64,000 bases of DNA. Origin: Nitrospirae bacterium GWF2_44_13 (GTDB taxonomy: Bacteria; Nitrospirota; Thermodesulfovibrionia; Thermodesulfovibrionales; UBA1546). This document shows, piece by piece, positions 1-8,500 of this stretch. The notes under the pieces were generated by a model. The model searched no databases and was not told the origin of the DNA. It saw only the letters and a program-made list of their open reading frames with translations. Within the stretch, counting starts at the first letter, position 1. Each line of letters begins with the position of its first letter. The position numbers and the translations under genes are program-made. The stretch is taken from assembly GCA_001805105.1 (NCBI GenBank), contig MHEE01000004.1, positions 1-64,000 on the forward strand, given 5' to 3'.

Positions 1-237
1 TGTCTCTTCTCCCTTTTTACCTTCAAAATATTTTCCTTTTTTCCCGTACGGCTCCCATTTCCCGGCTTCAATTATATTATCCGCATCAGGCATCATCTTT
101 TTCCTTGCCGCTGTTTCTTCCTGCTCTTTCTTAATCTTCACAATAGGCGCTGTCTTGGCAAAGACAAATGCCATCACAAGCCCGGCAGCTACAAAGATAA
201 GCACCAGACTGGCCGTTATCTTAAGCATCTCCTTCAT
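1..237 (-). CDS. rnfG: RnfG, electron transport complex subunit G (N-terminal part)
   Basis: The reading frame starts at 237 with an ATG that overlaps the rnfD stop as ATGA and runs off the left edge after 79 codons. The visible part has a single membrane segment (about residues 8-28) followed by a charged stretch, as in RnfG, a membrane-anchored subunit carrying covalent FMN. The FMN-binding Thr motif lies outside the window. Order C-D-G and tight coupling support the call; RnfE, RnfA and RnfB would be expected further left. Confidence 0.85.
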   Translation of the reverse strand, partial: MKEMLKITASLVLIFVAAGLVMAFVFAKTAPIVKIKKEQEETAARKKMMPDADNIIEAGKWEPYGKKGKYFEGKKGEET

Positions 238-1280
238 TTCTTTTTCTCCTTCACCGCTCCGAAGACATCAGACTTCATTGCCCTGTCAATCAAAGGAGCA
301 AAGCAGTTCATAAGGAGGATTGCAAACATGACGCCTTCAGGGTAACCGCCCTTTATCCTTATGAGCATTGTGAGCGCGCCGCAGCCTATACCGAATACTA
401 TCTGTCCCTTTCTTACAGTAGGGCATGTCACATAGTCGGTTGCCATAAAGAACGCGCCGAGCATAAGGCCGCCGCTCAAAAGGTGTATCAAGGGGTCGCC
501 CGCAAAAAGAAGCATCTTCCCTGTTTCAGGGTTTTTACCCCCGAATATCCATGCAAGCATGGCAACCGTACCTAAGAATGAAAAAGGTATGTGCCATGTG
601 ATGTATCTTTTGTAAAGCAGGAATCCCGCGCCGATTAATAAGGCCAGCACTGAGGTCTCGCCGATGGAGCCTGCCCTGTGTCCGTTAAAAAGTTCCGCAT
701 AAAGGTTGAGCTTATCGCCGAATACCTCAATTAATTTGGCAAGCCCGTCTTCCTTTAATATTCCAAGCGGCGTTGCGGTTGTCTTTGCGTCAAGAGCAAA
801 AAAAGCTGCCGAGGGTTCTGTCCAGATAGTCATTGCCTTGGGAAATGAGATTAAAAGAAAAGCCCTTCCTATGAGCGCGGGGTTAAAGATATTGTATCCA
901 AGCCCTCCGAAAAACTGTTTTGTTATGACCACTGCAATTACTGAACCGATTATCGGGACATGGATTGTGAACGGATTAAACGACCAGAGAGAAGAAGGAA
1001 GGTTCATGCCGAGCAGTAAACCTGTGAGAAATGCGCTTCCGTCATTGATAGTCAGTTTCTTTTTGACGGCTTTCTGAAAGAAATACTCTGAAAGGACTGA
1101 TGATATTATGCATAAGGCAGTAATAAAGAGCGCCTTTAAGCCGAAGAAATAAAATCCCATGAATAATGCCGGAAGCAGAGACAGGTTCACGGTCCACATG
1201 ATGCGGCTTGTTGTCTCTTCATCCCTGACATGAGGGCTTACCGTAACTATTAGTTCATGTTCTTTTTTTACATCAGCCAT
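234..1280 (-). CDS. rnfD: RnfD, membrane subunit of the Rnf ferredoxin:NAD+ oxidoreductase
   Basis: A 348-residue polytopic membrane protein of the NqrB/RnfD family. It is part of the ion-pumping Rnf complex that couples ferredoxin oxidation to NAD+ reduction. The covalent-FMN motif reads TTATPLG (residues 167-173), with Thr170 the likely attachment site by analogy to the S/T-x-A-T motif. The conserved stretch DGSAFLTGLLLGMNLP (80-95) is also present. Start ATG at 1280 has a good GGAGG site just upstream, 12 bases after rnfC. It overlaps rnfG by 4 bases. Confidence 0.95.
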   Translation of the reverse strand: MADVKKEHELIVTVSPHVRDEETTSRIMWTVNLSLLPALFMGFYFFGLKALFITALCIISSVLSEYFFQKAVKKKLTINDGSAFLTGLLLGMNLPSSLWSFNPFTIHVPIIGSVIAVVITKQFFGGLGYNIFNPALIGRAFLLISFPKAMTIWTEPSAAFFALDAKTTATPLGILKEDGLAKLIEVFGDKLNLYAELFNGHRAGSIGETSVLALLIGAGFLLYKRYITWHIPFSFLGTVAMLAWIFGGKNPETGKMLLFAGDPLIHLLSGGLMLGAFFMATDYVTCPTVRKGQIVFGIGCGALTMLIRIKGGYPEGVMFAILLMNCFAPLIDRAMKSDVFGAVKEKKK

Positions 1281-1292
1281 CTAACCTCCGCT

Positions 1293-2603
1293 TCATGGTT
1301 TAACTAAAGACTTTGCCAGTCTTACAAGCTGAACTATCGGCCTTTTTGAAGGGCATACAAACGCGCATGAGCCGCATTCAAAACAGTCAAAAAGGTTGTA
1401 TTCCTTTGCGTCCTCGTAATGCCCTTTCTCGGAAAGTATGCTGAGCATTGACGGCATAAGCCCCATCGGGCATATATCAATGCATCTTCCGCATCTTATG
1501 CAGGGGCCGTACTCTTCAGCGTGCACAACGCCTTTCTCAGGGATAACAAGTATTCCGGAAGTGCCTTTTGTAACAGGCACATCAAGCGTTGAAAGGGCAA
1601 AGCCCATCATCGGGCCGCCTGACACAACCTTGCCTGCGCTGTCTTTAAAGCCGCCGCACTCCTCAACAATATCAGAGATAAGCGTGCCAATCTTTACCAT
1701 TAAATTTGCCGGATTCTTTATTCCTTCACCTGTTACTGTTACGACCCTTTCTATCAATGGCTTGCCGTATCTTGCTGCCTCATAAACGGCAAGAGCAGTC
1801 CCTACGTTCTGCACCACAACCCTGACATCCATAGGCAACGCCCTCGGAGGAACTTCTCTTCCCGTGAGAGCGCTTATAAGCATCTTTTCAGCGCCCTGCG
1901 GATACTTAACTTCAAGCCCGCAGACTTCAATATCCGGCTCATTCTTTGCCGCGTCTTTCATCTTCTCTATGGCATCCGGCTTGTTGTTCTCGATGCCTAT
2001 AAACCCTTTATTAACTCCGAGAATGCGCATGAGTATTTTCAGGCCCTCAACTATCTCAGCGGGCCTTTCCATCATCAGCCTGTAATCTGCCGTAAGATAC
2101 GGCTCGCACTCAGCTCCGTTAATGATTACAGTGTCAATAGGTTTTTCTTTCGGAGGCGAGAGTTTCACAAGCGTCGGGAAAGCAGCGCCGCCCATGCCGA
2201 CAATTCCGGCAGCCTTTACCTTTTCTTTCAGTTCATCGGCAGACAGCTTGATGTAATCAGGGTTGTCTTTAAGGGAAGTCCATTCTTCTTTCCAGTCATT
2301 TTCTATAACTATGGAATTTACCATTCTGCCCATCGCATTAGGAAATTCCGCTATTGCAATCACCTTGCCTGAAACGGATGAATGGACAGGCGCTGATACA
2401 AAACCTCCGGGCTCTCCGATGACCGCGCCCTTTTTGATTTCCTGCCCGATGCTTACTATCGGCTTACACGGCGCTCCGAGGTGCTGGCTTAAAGGAATGA
2501 CGACTCTCTGCGGGGATTTTGCTTCTTTGATTGCCCTGTTTTTTGCAATGTCTTTTTTGTCGGGCGGATGTATGCCGCCTTTAAATGTTGCAAGAGCCAT
2601 CAT
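1293..2603 (-). CDS. rnfC: RnfC, NADH-binding iron-sulfur subunit of Rnf
   Basis: RnfC binds NADH/FMN and [4Fe-4S] clusters and is the peripheral subunit exchanging electrons with NAD. The N-terminus has the family signature FKGGIHPPDKK, a GMGGAAFPT motif resembling the NuoF nucleotide site, and two C-terminal cluster motifs, CIRCGRCIDICP and CFECGSCAFVCP. The start is placed at 2603 (MMALATF) because a GGAGG site lies 6-7 bases upstream; an ATG at 2618 in the same frame would overlap that site. First gene of a minus-strand rnfCDG run, divergent from trpD. Confidence 0.95.
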   Translation of the reverse strand: MMALATFKGGIHPPDKKDIAKNRAIKEAKSPQRVVIPLSQHLGAPCKPIVSIGQEIKKGAVIGEPGGFVSAPVHSSVSGKVIAIAEFPNAMGRMVNSIVIENDWKEEWTSLKDNPDYIKLSADELKEKVKAAGIVGMGGAAFPTLVKLSPPKEKPIDTVIINGAECEPYLTADYRLMMERPAEIVEGLKILMRILGVNKGFIGIENNKPDAIEKMKDAAKNEPDIEVCGLEVKYPQGAEKMLISALTGREVPPRALPMDVRVVVQNVGTALAVYEAARYGKPLIERVVTVTGEGIKNPANLMVKIGTLISDIVEECGGFKDSAGKVVSGGPMMGFALSTLDVPVTKGTSGILVIPEKGVVHAEEYGPCIRCGRCIDICPMGLMPSMLSILSEKGHYEDAKEYNLFDCFECGSCAFVCPSKRPIVQLVRLAKSLVKP

Positions 2604-2620
2604 AAAATTCCTCCACATTT

Positions 2621-2677
2621 AGTAGTTAGTGTCAGTATAGCGTGTCGGTTTTAAAAATTACTGACACTGGCACTACT
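2621..2677. repeat. Inverted short-word element between rnfC and trpD
   Basis: AGTAGT (2621-2626) and AGTGTCAGTA (2628-2637) are mirrored as TACTGACACT (2659-2668) and ACTACT (2672-2677), so the segment can fold into a long interrupted hairpin. The same AGTGTCAGT/ACACTGA words recur at 17728-17770, 21391-21432 and 47090-47161. It lies in the divergent promoter region of rnfC and trpD. Confidence 0.75.
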
Positions 2678-2749
2678 GCGGGGCAAAAAGCCTATAATTA
2701 ATAACATTAAAAATAGAATTATGTCAAGAGTTGTGATAAAATTAGCGGC

Positions 2750-3760
2750 ATGATAAAAGAGGCTATTAATATTGTTGTAAGCAACATAAACCTCTCCGAG
2801 GCTGAGATGGCGGAGTGCATGAGAGAAATCATGGAGGGGAAGGCAACAGACGCCCAGATAGGCGCATTCCTTACTGCCCTGCGCATAAAGGGCGAGACAG
2901 TTGATGAGATAACAGGCGCAGCGCGGATTATGCGCGAAAAGGCAGCGGCCATTAAAGCGCCTGAAGGCGTGCTTGACACCTGCGGCACAGGCGGCGATAT
3001 GGCGCATACATTTAATATCTCAACAACAACTGCAATAGTTGTCTCATCATGCGGAGTGCCTGTTGCAAAGCACGGGAACCGCTCTGTCTCAAGCCAGTCC
3101 GGAAGCGCAGATGTGCTCGAGGCGCTCGGTGTTAAGATAGACCTTCCGCCGGAAAATGTTGAAAAATGCCTCTTTGAAACAGGCTTCGGTTTTCTGTTTG
3201 CGCCGCTGTTTCATCCTGCAATGAAATATGCGATAGGCCCGAGAAGAGAGCTGGGGCTAAGGACAATATTTAATATACTCGGCCCGCTGACAAATCCTGC
3301 CGGTGCAAAGAGGCAGGTGCTTGGCGTGTTTGCGGGCAAACTTACGGAGCCGCTTGCCAAAGTTCTCGGCAATCTCGGCGCTCACGATGCAATGGTTGTG
3401 CATGGAGAAGACGGGCTTGATGAAATAACCATTACTGACGGGACGCGGGTTTCAAGATACGCAAATAATTCGGTTGAAAACTTCTTTGTTTCACCTGAGG
3501 ATTTTGGCATCAAAAGGGGTAAACTCGCAGACCTTGTCGGAGCTGACAAGGATGCCAATGCCCGCATAACAATTTCCATCCTCAACGGAGAAAAGGGCCC
3601 CAAACGCGATGTGGTTCTCATGAACTCCTCTGCCGCGCTTGTTGTTGCAGGGAAGGCAAAAGATTTCAGAAGCGGAGCGGAAATAGCAGCAGAGGCGATT
3701 GATTCAGGAAAGGCGATGAAGAAACTGGAAGAGATTAAAAAGGTTACGAATTCCTTGTAA
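2750..3760 (+). CDS. trpD: TrpD, anthranilate phosphoribosyltransferase
   Basis: Catalyses transfer of phosphoribosyl from PRPP to anthranilate, the second committed step of tryptophan synthesis. The 336-residue length is normal. Diagnostic motifs are DTCGTGGD (PRPP/Mg site), [20 protein letters not shown] and the [22 protein letters not shown] region. It stands alone here, divergent from rnfC and about 57 kb from trpE-trpG (59981-62157), so the trp genes are split. A GATAAAAT box only about 10 bases before the ATG hints at a very short or absent leader. Confidence 0.96.
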   Translation: MIKEAINIVVSNINLSEAEMAECMREIMEGKATDAQIGAFLTALRIKGETVDEITGAARIMREKAAAIKAPEGVLDTCGTGGDMAHTFNISTTTAIVVSSCGVPVAKHGNRSVSSQSGSADVLEALGVKIDLPPENVEKCLFETGFGFLFAPLFHPAMKYAIGPRRELGLRTIFNILGPLTNPAGAKRQVLGVFAGKLTEPLAKVLGNLGAHDAMVVHGEDGLDEITITDGTRVSRYANNSVENFFVSPEDFGIKRGKLADLVGADKDANARITISILNGEKGPKRDVVLMNSSAALVVAGKAKDFRSGAEIAAEAIDSGKAMKKLEEIKKVTNSL

Positions 3761-3841
3761 GTGATGAATGTTTTTTAAATATCTCATAAAATCACCGCCT
3801 TTCAAATAGACAAAAAATGTGTTTGATGCCTTATTTATTTT

Positions 3842-4234
3842 TTATGAGTAACTCAGCGTTATAAATTCGCTGATTTCGCTCAGCACCTCATCCAATGCCG
3901 GTCTTTCGGCAGGAATCAATCCGTCAGGTGTATGCTTATGTCCTGGATAAGTGGAGACTTCTCTGGCTTTTGGGTCTGAAGCATTATCATACCTGAATAT
4001 CAGCCTGTCATCTTCAGATAAGTAGTTATATCAATACATCAAAATATTTACAGCGTTTGATTTAAAGACAAGAAATTCCTTGATATGCAATCTTGTACCG
4101 TTGATAAAAGTAATGATTCCCGTGATATATGCGGTATCAGGCGGGCGTTCTTCAAAAGAAATGTTTTGTGATTCTACATAAGGATTTGCCGCAACCTTAC
4201 TGAGGAATTCATTGAGATAATCCTTTATCTGCAT
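3842..4234 (-). pseudogene. TumE/DUF6516-type toxin gene interrupted by an in-frame TGA
   Basis: The frame starts at 4234 (MQIKDYLNEF), hits TGA at 4033-4031 after ...NILMY, and then continues in exactly the same frame to TAA at 3842. The downstream part reads LIFRYDNAS...STYPGHKHTPDG...LDEVLSEISEF, which matches what I know of DUF6516/TumE toxins (RYDN and HKH motifs). The break falls inside the conserved KxxxYxYN region. A CGA-to-TGA change would explain it. The truncated 67-residue product lacks the RYDN/HKH half. The gene overlaps the upstream antitoxin by 10 bases. Confidence 0.75.
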
Positions 4235-4515
4235 ATCTCAAGGGATTCAATTTCCTTAAGTTCATCCTCAAGATGCCTTAGAATTTTCAGTTCTCCTTCA
4301 AGCTCTACAAGTTTCATATCGTTTGCTTCGGTATGTTCCACCTCACCTGCCGCAAGCTTATCAATATCAACAGAAAGGGACTTTGCCAATGAATCTATTT
4401 TTTCACTTGTCTTTTTCAGGCTACCCGCGATGATGCGTTTTTCTCTGTCCAAAGCGTTGGTCAGCAAAGGTATAATTTTCTCCGAAGAATTGCTCTTAAT
4501 GGATATTGTCTGCAT
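4225..4515 (-). CDS. Probable antitoxin partner of the DUF6516-like toxin
   Basis: A 96-residue, highly charged protein predicted to be mostly helical or coiled-coil, with no recognisable DNA-binding domain. It overlaps the downstream toxin-like gene by 10 bases, the usual antitoxin-first arrangement of a type II module. A strong GGAGGTG site precedes the ATG at 4515. The antitoxin role is inferred only from position and size; the toxin gene is broken by a stop codon, so this may be a decaying module in which the antitoxin is still intact. Confidence 0.6.
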   Translation of the reverse strand: MQTISIKSNSSEKIIPLLTNALDREKRIIAGSLKKTSEKIDSLAKSLSVDIDKLAAGEVEHTEANDMKLVELEGELKILRHLEDELKEIESLEICR

Positions 4516-4625
4516 GGGACACCTCCCTGCTTGGATTATGACATAAATAACGAAGCGTTAAGGCTTTCCGGCTTCCCGCAGCAGATGAAAATGTGCATGG
4601 CGGATTTATTCGGTATATGTACCAT

Positions 4626-5099
4626 TTACAAGTTTAGCGCTATCAAGGTCGCAACAAGGCCAGCAAAGGTTAGAAGAAATGATGTGATGGCGATAATAAA
4701 ATTGACTCTATTACTATAAAAGTCTTGCAGATTATTATAATTCGTTCCGATTAAGACCATATAATTATCAAGCTTATTTCTAATATCCATAAGCAATGAT
4801 GTGTAATGAATAAACCCAAGTTCGCCTTCGTTCTCAGTAAAAATAAAGTGTGGTTTATCTAAAAAACTACCAGCTTTAGCATTCCAACTAAGAAAATCTT
4901 TTTGCAGAATGATAAGCTCCCGCCCAAGATCCTGCAACCTTTTTTTATAGCCAAGAAGAAAGAGTTTGGGCTGCTTCATTTTAGATATTTGCAGATTAAT
5001 GCGATTCCACTCACCCATCAATGCATTATGCGTCTCACGAATATCACAATATTCAATATTTGCTTCTTTCTTGAGATTTAGTTTGTGCAGATTAGTCAT
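4626..5099 (-). CDS. Small protein with C-terminal membrane anchor, paired with a cyclase-like gene
   Basis: 157 residues. The first ~130 residues are polar and helical; the last ~25 (from VNFIIAITSFLL) form one strong hydrophobic segment, so it is probably tail-anchored. An AGGAT site precedes the ATG at 5099, and the gene starts 2 bases after the cyclase-like gene, so the two are very likely co-translated. I recognise no family. The pairing of a cyclase-like enzyme with a membrane effector resembles the Pycsar defence layout, but the known PycTM effectors are built differently, so this is only an analogy. Confidence 0.6.
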   Translation of the reverse strand: MTNLHKLNLKKEANIEYCDIRETHNALMGEWNRINLQISKMKQPKLFLLGYKKRLQDLGRELIILQKDFLSWNAKAGSFLDKPHFIFTENEGELGFIHYTSLLMDIRNKLDNYMVLIGTNYNNLQDFYSNRVNFIIAITSFLLTFAGLVATLIALNL

Positions 5100-5101
5100 C
5101 G

Positions 5102-5869
5102 TTATATCCTTGATGTCTCATATGTGGATAGTCTCCGCTGTAACGGTTTAATTGATTGAGTTTCAATGGTTCTCTCAATCCACTTTTTTGACAGCATATC
5201 TTTATTTGCTTCAATGTACGATGCAAGCATGGTTTCAGCGTCCATTGCTGTTATGTTTTCTAATCCAGATTTCTCACATATTTCCTCGATGCCTGCGACT
5301 GTTGAGTGAACCCAATCTACAATGGCGGTTGTTTCATGCCGGAAAATCACTCCCTCCGGAATTTTTGAAAATGCTAAAGAATCTAATAGCAGCAATGCGC
5401 CGCTGTCTGTATCTGCAAGCTTATGTGCTGAGATTAGAGCCATTCCCATAACAGGGATAATCGTCATCAATCCCTCTCCTATTTTTATATGCCGTCCATC
5501 GTCAGAAGCATTCATTACTTCCTTTGGATAGCAACCGCTAATATCAGCAAAGTCGCCTGCTGATATTGCCGCTTTTGTTACTACACCTTTTTTAAGAAGA
5601 TGACGCATAATGGCAATGCAAATTGTTAGCGGTCTTGTAGGCACATCTTCGTGAAAATCAGACATTACAGCAAAGCCATCACCAAATTGATGAATAAAAA
5701 GCCTCTCAGATTCCCGATTGAACACAAGACTCCCTACTTTGTACAAAGCCTCCATCAAAAAACCGAGGTTCAACTTAGCCTGCTTTGAATTTGTTGTGTA
5801 TAGCGTCGAAAAACCTTCGACATCTATCCAAATTGACCAGCGATTATCCAAAATGTCTTTATTCGTCAT
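5102..5869 (-). CDS. Class III nucleotidyl-cyclase-like protein
   Basis: A 255-residue soluble protein with the layout of a class III cyclase catalytic fold. A first metal-site motif IDVEGFS is followed by an HQFGDGFAV hairpin carrying the second Asp, then KAAISAGDF, then GMALISAHKLADTDSGALLL where guanylate cyclases have G..VN.AaRL. Both metal Asp positions are retained, but the usual Asn/Arg transition-state helix is not obvious, so activity and product are unknown. The start at 5869 (MTNKDILDN) is chosen for its GGAG site; an in-frame ATG at 5896 lacks one. It lies between the TPR gene and a membrane-anchored small protein. Confidence 0.6.
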   Translation of the reverse strand: MTNKDILDNRWSIWIDVEGFSTLYTTNSKQAKLNLGFLMEALYKVGSLVFNRESERLFIHQFGDGFAVMSDFHEDVPTRPLTICIAIMRHLLKKGVVTKAAISAGDFADISGCYPKEVMNASDDGRHIKIGEGLMTIIPVMGMALISAHKLADTDSGALLLLDSLAFSKIPEGVIFRHETTAIVDWVHSTVAGIEEICEKSGLENITAMDAETMLASYIEANKDMLSKKWIERTIETQSIKPLQRRLSTYETSRI

Positions 5870-5889
5870 TGACACTCCTCTATCGCCCC

Positions 5890-7383
5890 CTACCACGTCT
5901 CTCCCATTTTAAGCAGCCCGTCTTGTGCAAGCTTATCCCCCAGTCGTGCTGCTGTTTTAATATCCTTAATAGCCTGTTGATGGTTGCCAAGTTCGGCATA
6001 AACACTTCCGCGCATGGCATACGCCTGCGCATAGTCGGGTTTGAGTTCAATGGCTTTATTGAAATCCTTAATCGCCAGCTGATAATTACCGAGAAAGAAA
6101 TAAGCATGTCCCCGACTATAATATGCCTCAGCCATATCCGGCTTGAGTTCTATTGCCTTGGCACTGTCTTTAATCGCCAGCTGATAATTGCCTAAGAAGG
6201 AATAAGTAAGTCCACGTCCACCATACGCCATTGCCAATTCCGGCTTGAGTTCAATCGCCTTGGTATAATCTTTAATCGCCTGCTGATAATTACCGAGGAA
6301 GAAATAAGCAAGTCCACGTCCACCATACGCCATTGCCAATTCCGAGTTTAGTTCAATCGCCTTGGTATAATCCTTAATCGCCAGCTGATAATTACCGAGG
6401 AAGAAATAAGCAAGTCCACGAGCAGCATACGCCTCTGCATCGTCGGGTTTGAGTTCAATGGCTTTATTGAAATCCTTGATTGCCTGCTGATTGTTGCCTA
6501 ATTTATCATAAGCAAGTCCCCGATTATAATATGCCTCTGAATTATCCGGTTTCAACTCTATGGCATAGGTGAATTCCTTGATTGCCTGCTGATAGTTGCC
6601 GAGTTTGCCATAAGCATTTCCCCTATTATTATACGCATATGAAAAGTTCGGGTTAAGTTCAATCGCAGTAGTGAAGTCCTTAATTGCCTGCTGATAGTTG
6701 CCGAGTTCGCCATAAGTAATTCCCCGATTGTAATACGCATCTGCATCGCCAGGCCTTAGTTCAATGGCTTTGGTGAATGCGTCAATTGCTTCTTCATGCC
6801 TACCTGCAATGCCTGCTTTATATCCTATTCCATGCCACTCAACCGCAGTTAAACCCTTTATCGCAGTTTTGTATTCCTGCTGAATTTTCTTGCTCGGCTG
6901 TTTATTATTTGCTTTAGCAAGCTCTTTATTTAACCTCTCCACTTCTTTTGTAAGTTCTTCAGCCTTTTTCCTTGTTTCCTCAAGTTCTTTTCCTTTAAAC
7001 TTGTCATCCATTATTTTCTTTAATGATTTGGCAACTTCCTTTGGATCTGCCGAGACTCTTGCCTTGAGCCAGAATATCTTTCCGTCCCATTTATCCTCTA
7101 TAATCTCAGCGCCTACGATTCCCGCGCTATAGGTTTTTACCTGTTCTTTTGTCAGCTTAAAATCCTTAACCTCTGTCTCGCTTATCAGATATGTGCCAAG
7201 CTCTTCAAGCAGAAGTCTCTTTACCATCTCAAGGGAAATTGTCCTGCATGACGCCTTGCTGTCCAACTCGCTTGCCTGATAGGTGTATTCTTTTACAAAA
7301 GTAACTTTTTCAGCGTGGGATAATCCGGCAAACAGGAATATGCTGAAAATAACTGCGAGAATAATTTTCATGAAATATCGCAT
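5890..7383 (-). CDS. Exported TPR protein with nine near-identical repeats
   Basis: About 497 residues. An N-terminal signal peptide (KIILAVIFSIFLFAGLSHA) is followed by a ~110-residue domain I cannot name, a charged coiled-coil (KGKELEETRKKAEELTKE), and nine tandem 34-residue TPRs of the type AYxxRGxAYxxLGNYQxAIKDxxKAIELKP. The protein is therefore probably periplasmic and a protein-interaction scaffold. The start at 7383 follows an AGGGGTG site; an in-frame ATG at 7434 is possible but would hide the signal peptide. The repeats are also conserved at DNA level (102-base units). First gene of a run with the cyclase-like and membrane genes. Confidence 0.8.
   Translation of the reverse strand: MRYFMKIILAVIFSIFLFAGLSHAEKVTFVKEYTYQASELDSKASCRTISLEMVKRLLLEELGTYLISETEVKDFKLTKEQVKTYSAGIVGAEIIEDKWDGKIFWLKARVSADPKEVAKSLKKIMDDKFKGKELEETRKKAEELTKEVERLNKELAKANNKQPSKKIQQEYKTAIKGLTAVEWHGIGYKAGIAGRHEEAIDAFTKAIELRPGDADAYYNRGITYGELGNYQQAIKDFTTAIELNPNFSYAYNNRGNAYGKLGNYQQAIKEFTYAIELKPDNSEAYYNRGLAYDKLGNNQQAIKDFNKAIELKPDDAEAYAARGLAYFFLGNYQLAIKDYTKAIELNSELAMAYGGRGLAYFFLGNYQQAIKDYTKAIELKPELAMAYGGRGLTYSFLGNYQLAIKDSAKAIELKPDMAEAYYSRGHAYFFLGNYQLAIKDFNKAIELKPDYAQAYAMRGSVYAELGNHQQAIKDIKTAARLGDKLAQDGLLKMGETW
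5930..6830. repeat. Tandem 102-base repeats encoding TPR units
   Basis: Nine tandem units, each 34 codons, with blocks such as GCCTGCTGATAATTACCGAG and AAGTCCACGTCCACCATACG repeated almost unchanged between adjacent units. The low divergence at silent sites suggests recent duplication or ongoing homogenisation, so copy number may vary between strains. Confidence 0.85.
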
Positions 7384-7574
7384 TTCACCCCTCAAATATT
7401 TAATGTAGTCTTTCATGAAATATAATCCCCTCACGAATAAAAATCAAGGTAAAATTCACATTCCCGAAGCTTTCAAATCCTCTCCGCCCTTGCCCTAAAA
7501 TCTCTGTTTAGTGCAAAATATCAGACAAACTTATTTCCGGTAAAAATGTTTGATTCCGAAAGAGGGAGATTTTT

Positions 7575-8498
7575 GTGTCAGTTAAGGTAGGCGTAATAGG
7601 GACAGGCTATCTGGGACAGCACCATGCAAGGATATATTCAGAGATAGAAGATGCAGAACTTATAGCTCTCGTTGATATTGATGAAGAAAAGGCAAAAGCC
7701 CTTGCGGCTAAATATAACTGCAAGGCATATTCCGACTACAAAGCTATTATTAATGAGCTTGATGCTGTGAGCATTGTCACTCCCACAATTCTGCATCACA
7801 AAATAGCGCTGGACTGCATAAAGGCAGGGAAAGACCTCCTGATAGAAAAGCCGATAACAGTGAGCGTGGCTGAAGCGGATGAACTCATAAATGAAGCTGA
7901 AAAAAAGAACTGCATACTTCAGGTCGGGCATGTTGAGAGATATAACCCTGCTGTGGTCGCTGTATCAGGATTGATAAAAAATCCCCGGTTCCTTGAGTCC
8001 GAGAGGGTGTCGCCTTTTACAGGCAGGAGCACTGATATAGATATAACGCTGGACCTCATGATACACGACATAGATATTATGCTCGGCTTTGCGGCTTCTC
8101 CTGTGAAGGAGATACGGGCGCGAGGCGCAAGCGTGCTGACGGACAAGATAGACGTTGCAAAAGTGTGGCTTGAATTTGAGAACGGGTGCGCAGCCATTGC
8201 AACGGCAAGCCGCCTGTCGCCTGAAAAACAGAGGAGGCTCAAGATTTTTCAGGAAGACTCATTCATTCATATCGATTATCAGAACCATGAGGTGATGGTT
8301 TACTCTAAAAAAGGAGACAGTCTATCTTCTGATATAATACGGCCTGAGAAAAAAGAGCCGCTGAAAGAAGAGCTTATTGATTTTATCAGATGCGTGAAAG
8401 AGAGGAGAAAACCAATGGTCTCAGGCATAGAGGGCAGGAATGCGCTGAAGGTAGCGCTTGATATAACAGAAAAGATAAGAAAGGATTTGGGGAAATAA
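7575..8498 (+). CDS. gnnA: GnnA-like UDP-GlcNAc 3-dehydrogenase (Gfo/Idh/MocA family)
   Basis: A 307-residue NAD-dependent sugar oxidoreductase: Rossmann motif GVIGTGYLGQHHARIY at the N-terminus, EKPITV catalytic-lysine motif near residue 96, and the HVERYNP and MIHDIDIM segments of the C-terminal domain. In bacteria that make lipid A with 2,3-diamino-glucose, GnnA oxidises C3 of UDP-GlcNAc and GnnB transaminates it; the pair sits between lpx genes. Here it is 2 bases from an aminotransferase and leads into lpxB, which strongly suggests that role. GTG start with an AGGGAG site. Confidence 0.75.
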   Translation: MSVKVGVIGTGYLGQHHARIYSEIEDAELIALVDIDEEKAKALAAKYNCKAYSDYKAIINELDAVSIVTPTILHHKIALDCIKAGKDLLIEKPITVSVAEADELINEAEKKNCILQVGHVERYNPAVVAVSGLIKNPRFLESERVSPFTGRSTDIDITLDLMIHDIDIMLGFAASPVKEIRARGASVLTDKIDVAKVWLEFENGCAAIATASRLSPEKQRRLKIFQEDSFIHIDYQNHEVMVYSKKGDSLSSDIIRPEKKEPLKEELIDFIRCVKERRKPMVSGIEGRNALKVALDITEKIRKDLGK

Positions 8499-8500
8499 GA

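Noticed and set aside
4031-4033. TGA in the DUF6516-like gene read as selenocysteine
   Set aside because: The position does not correspond to a Cys in what I know of the family, and the downstream sequence does not give a convincing hairpin like the one in prxU. A nonsense mutation is simpler.
4531-4719. 62-residue plus-strand frame between the antitoxin and the membrane protein
   Set aside because: No ribosome-binding site, and it overlaps the 3' end of the opposite gene; the composition is not protein-like.
5785-6195. Long plus-strand frame opposite the TPR gene
   Set aside because: It is the antisense shadow of a repetitive coding region and has no ribosome-binding site or recognisable domain.
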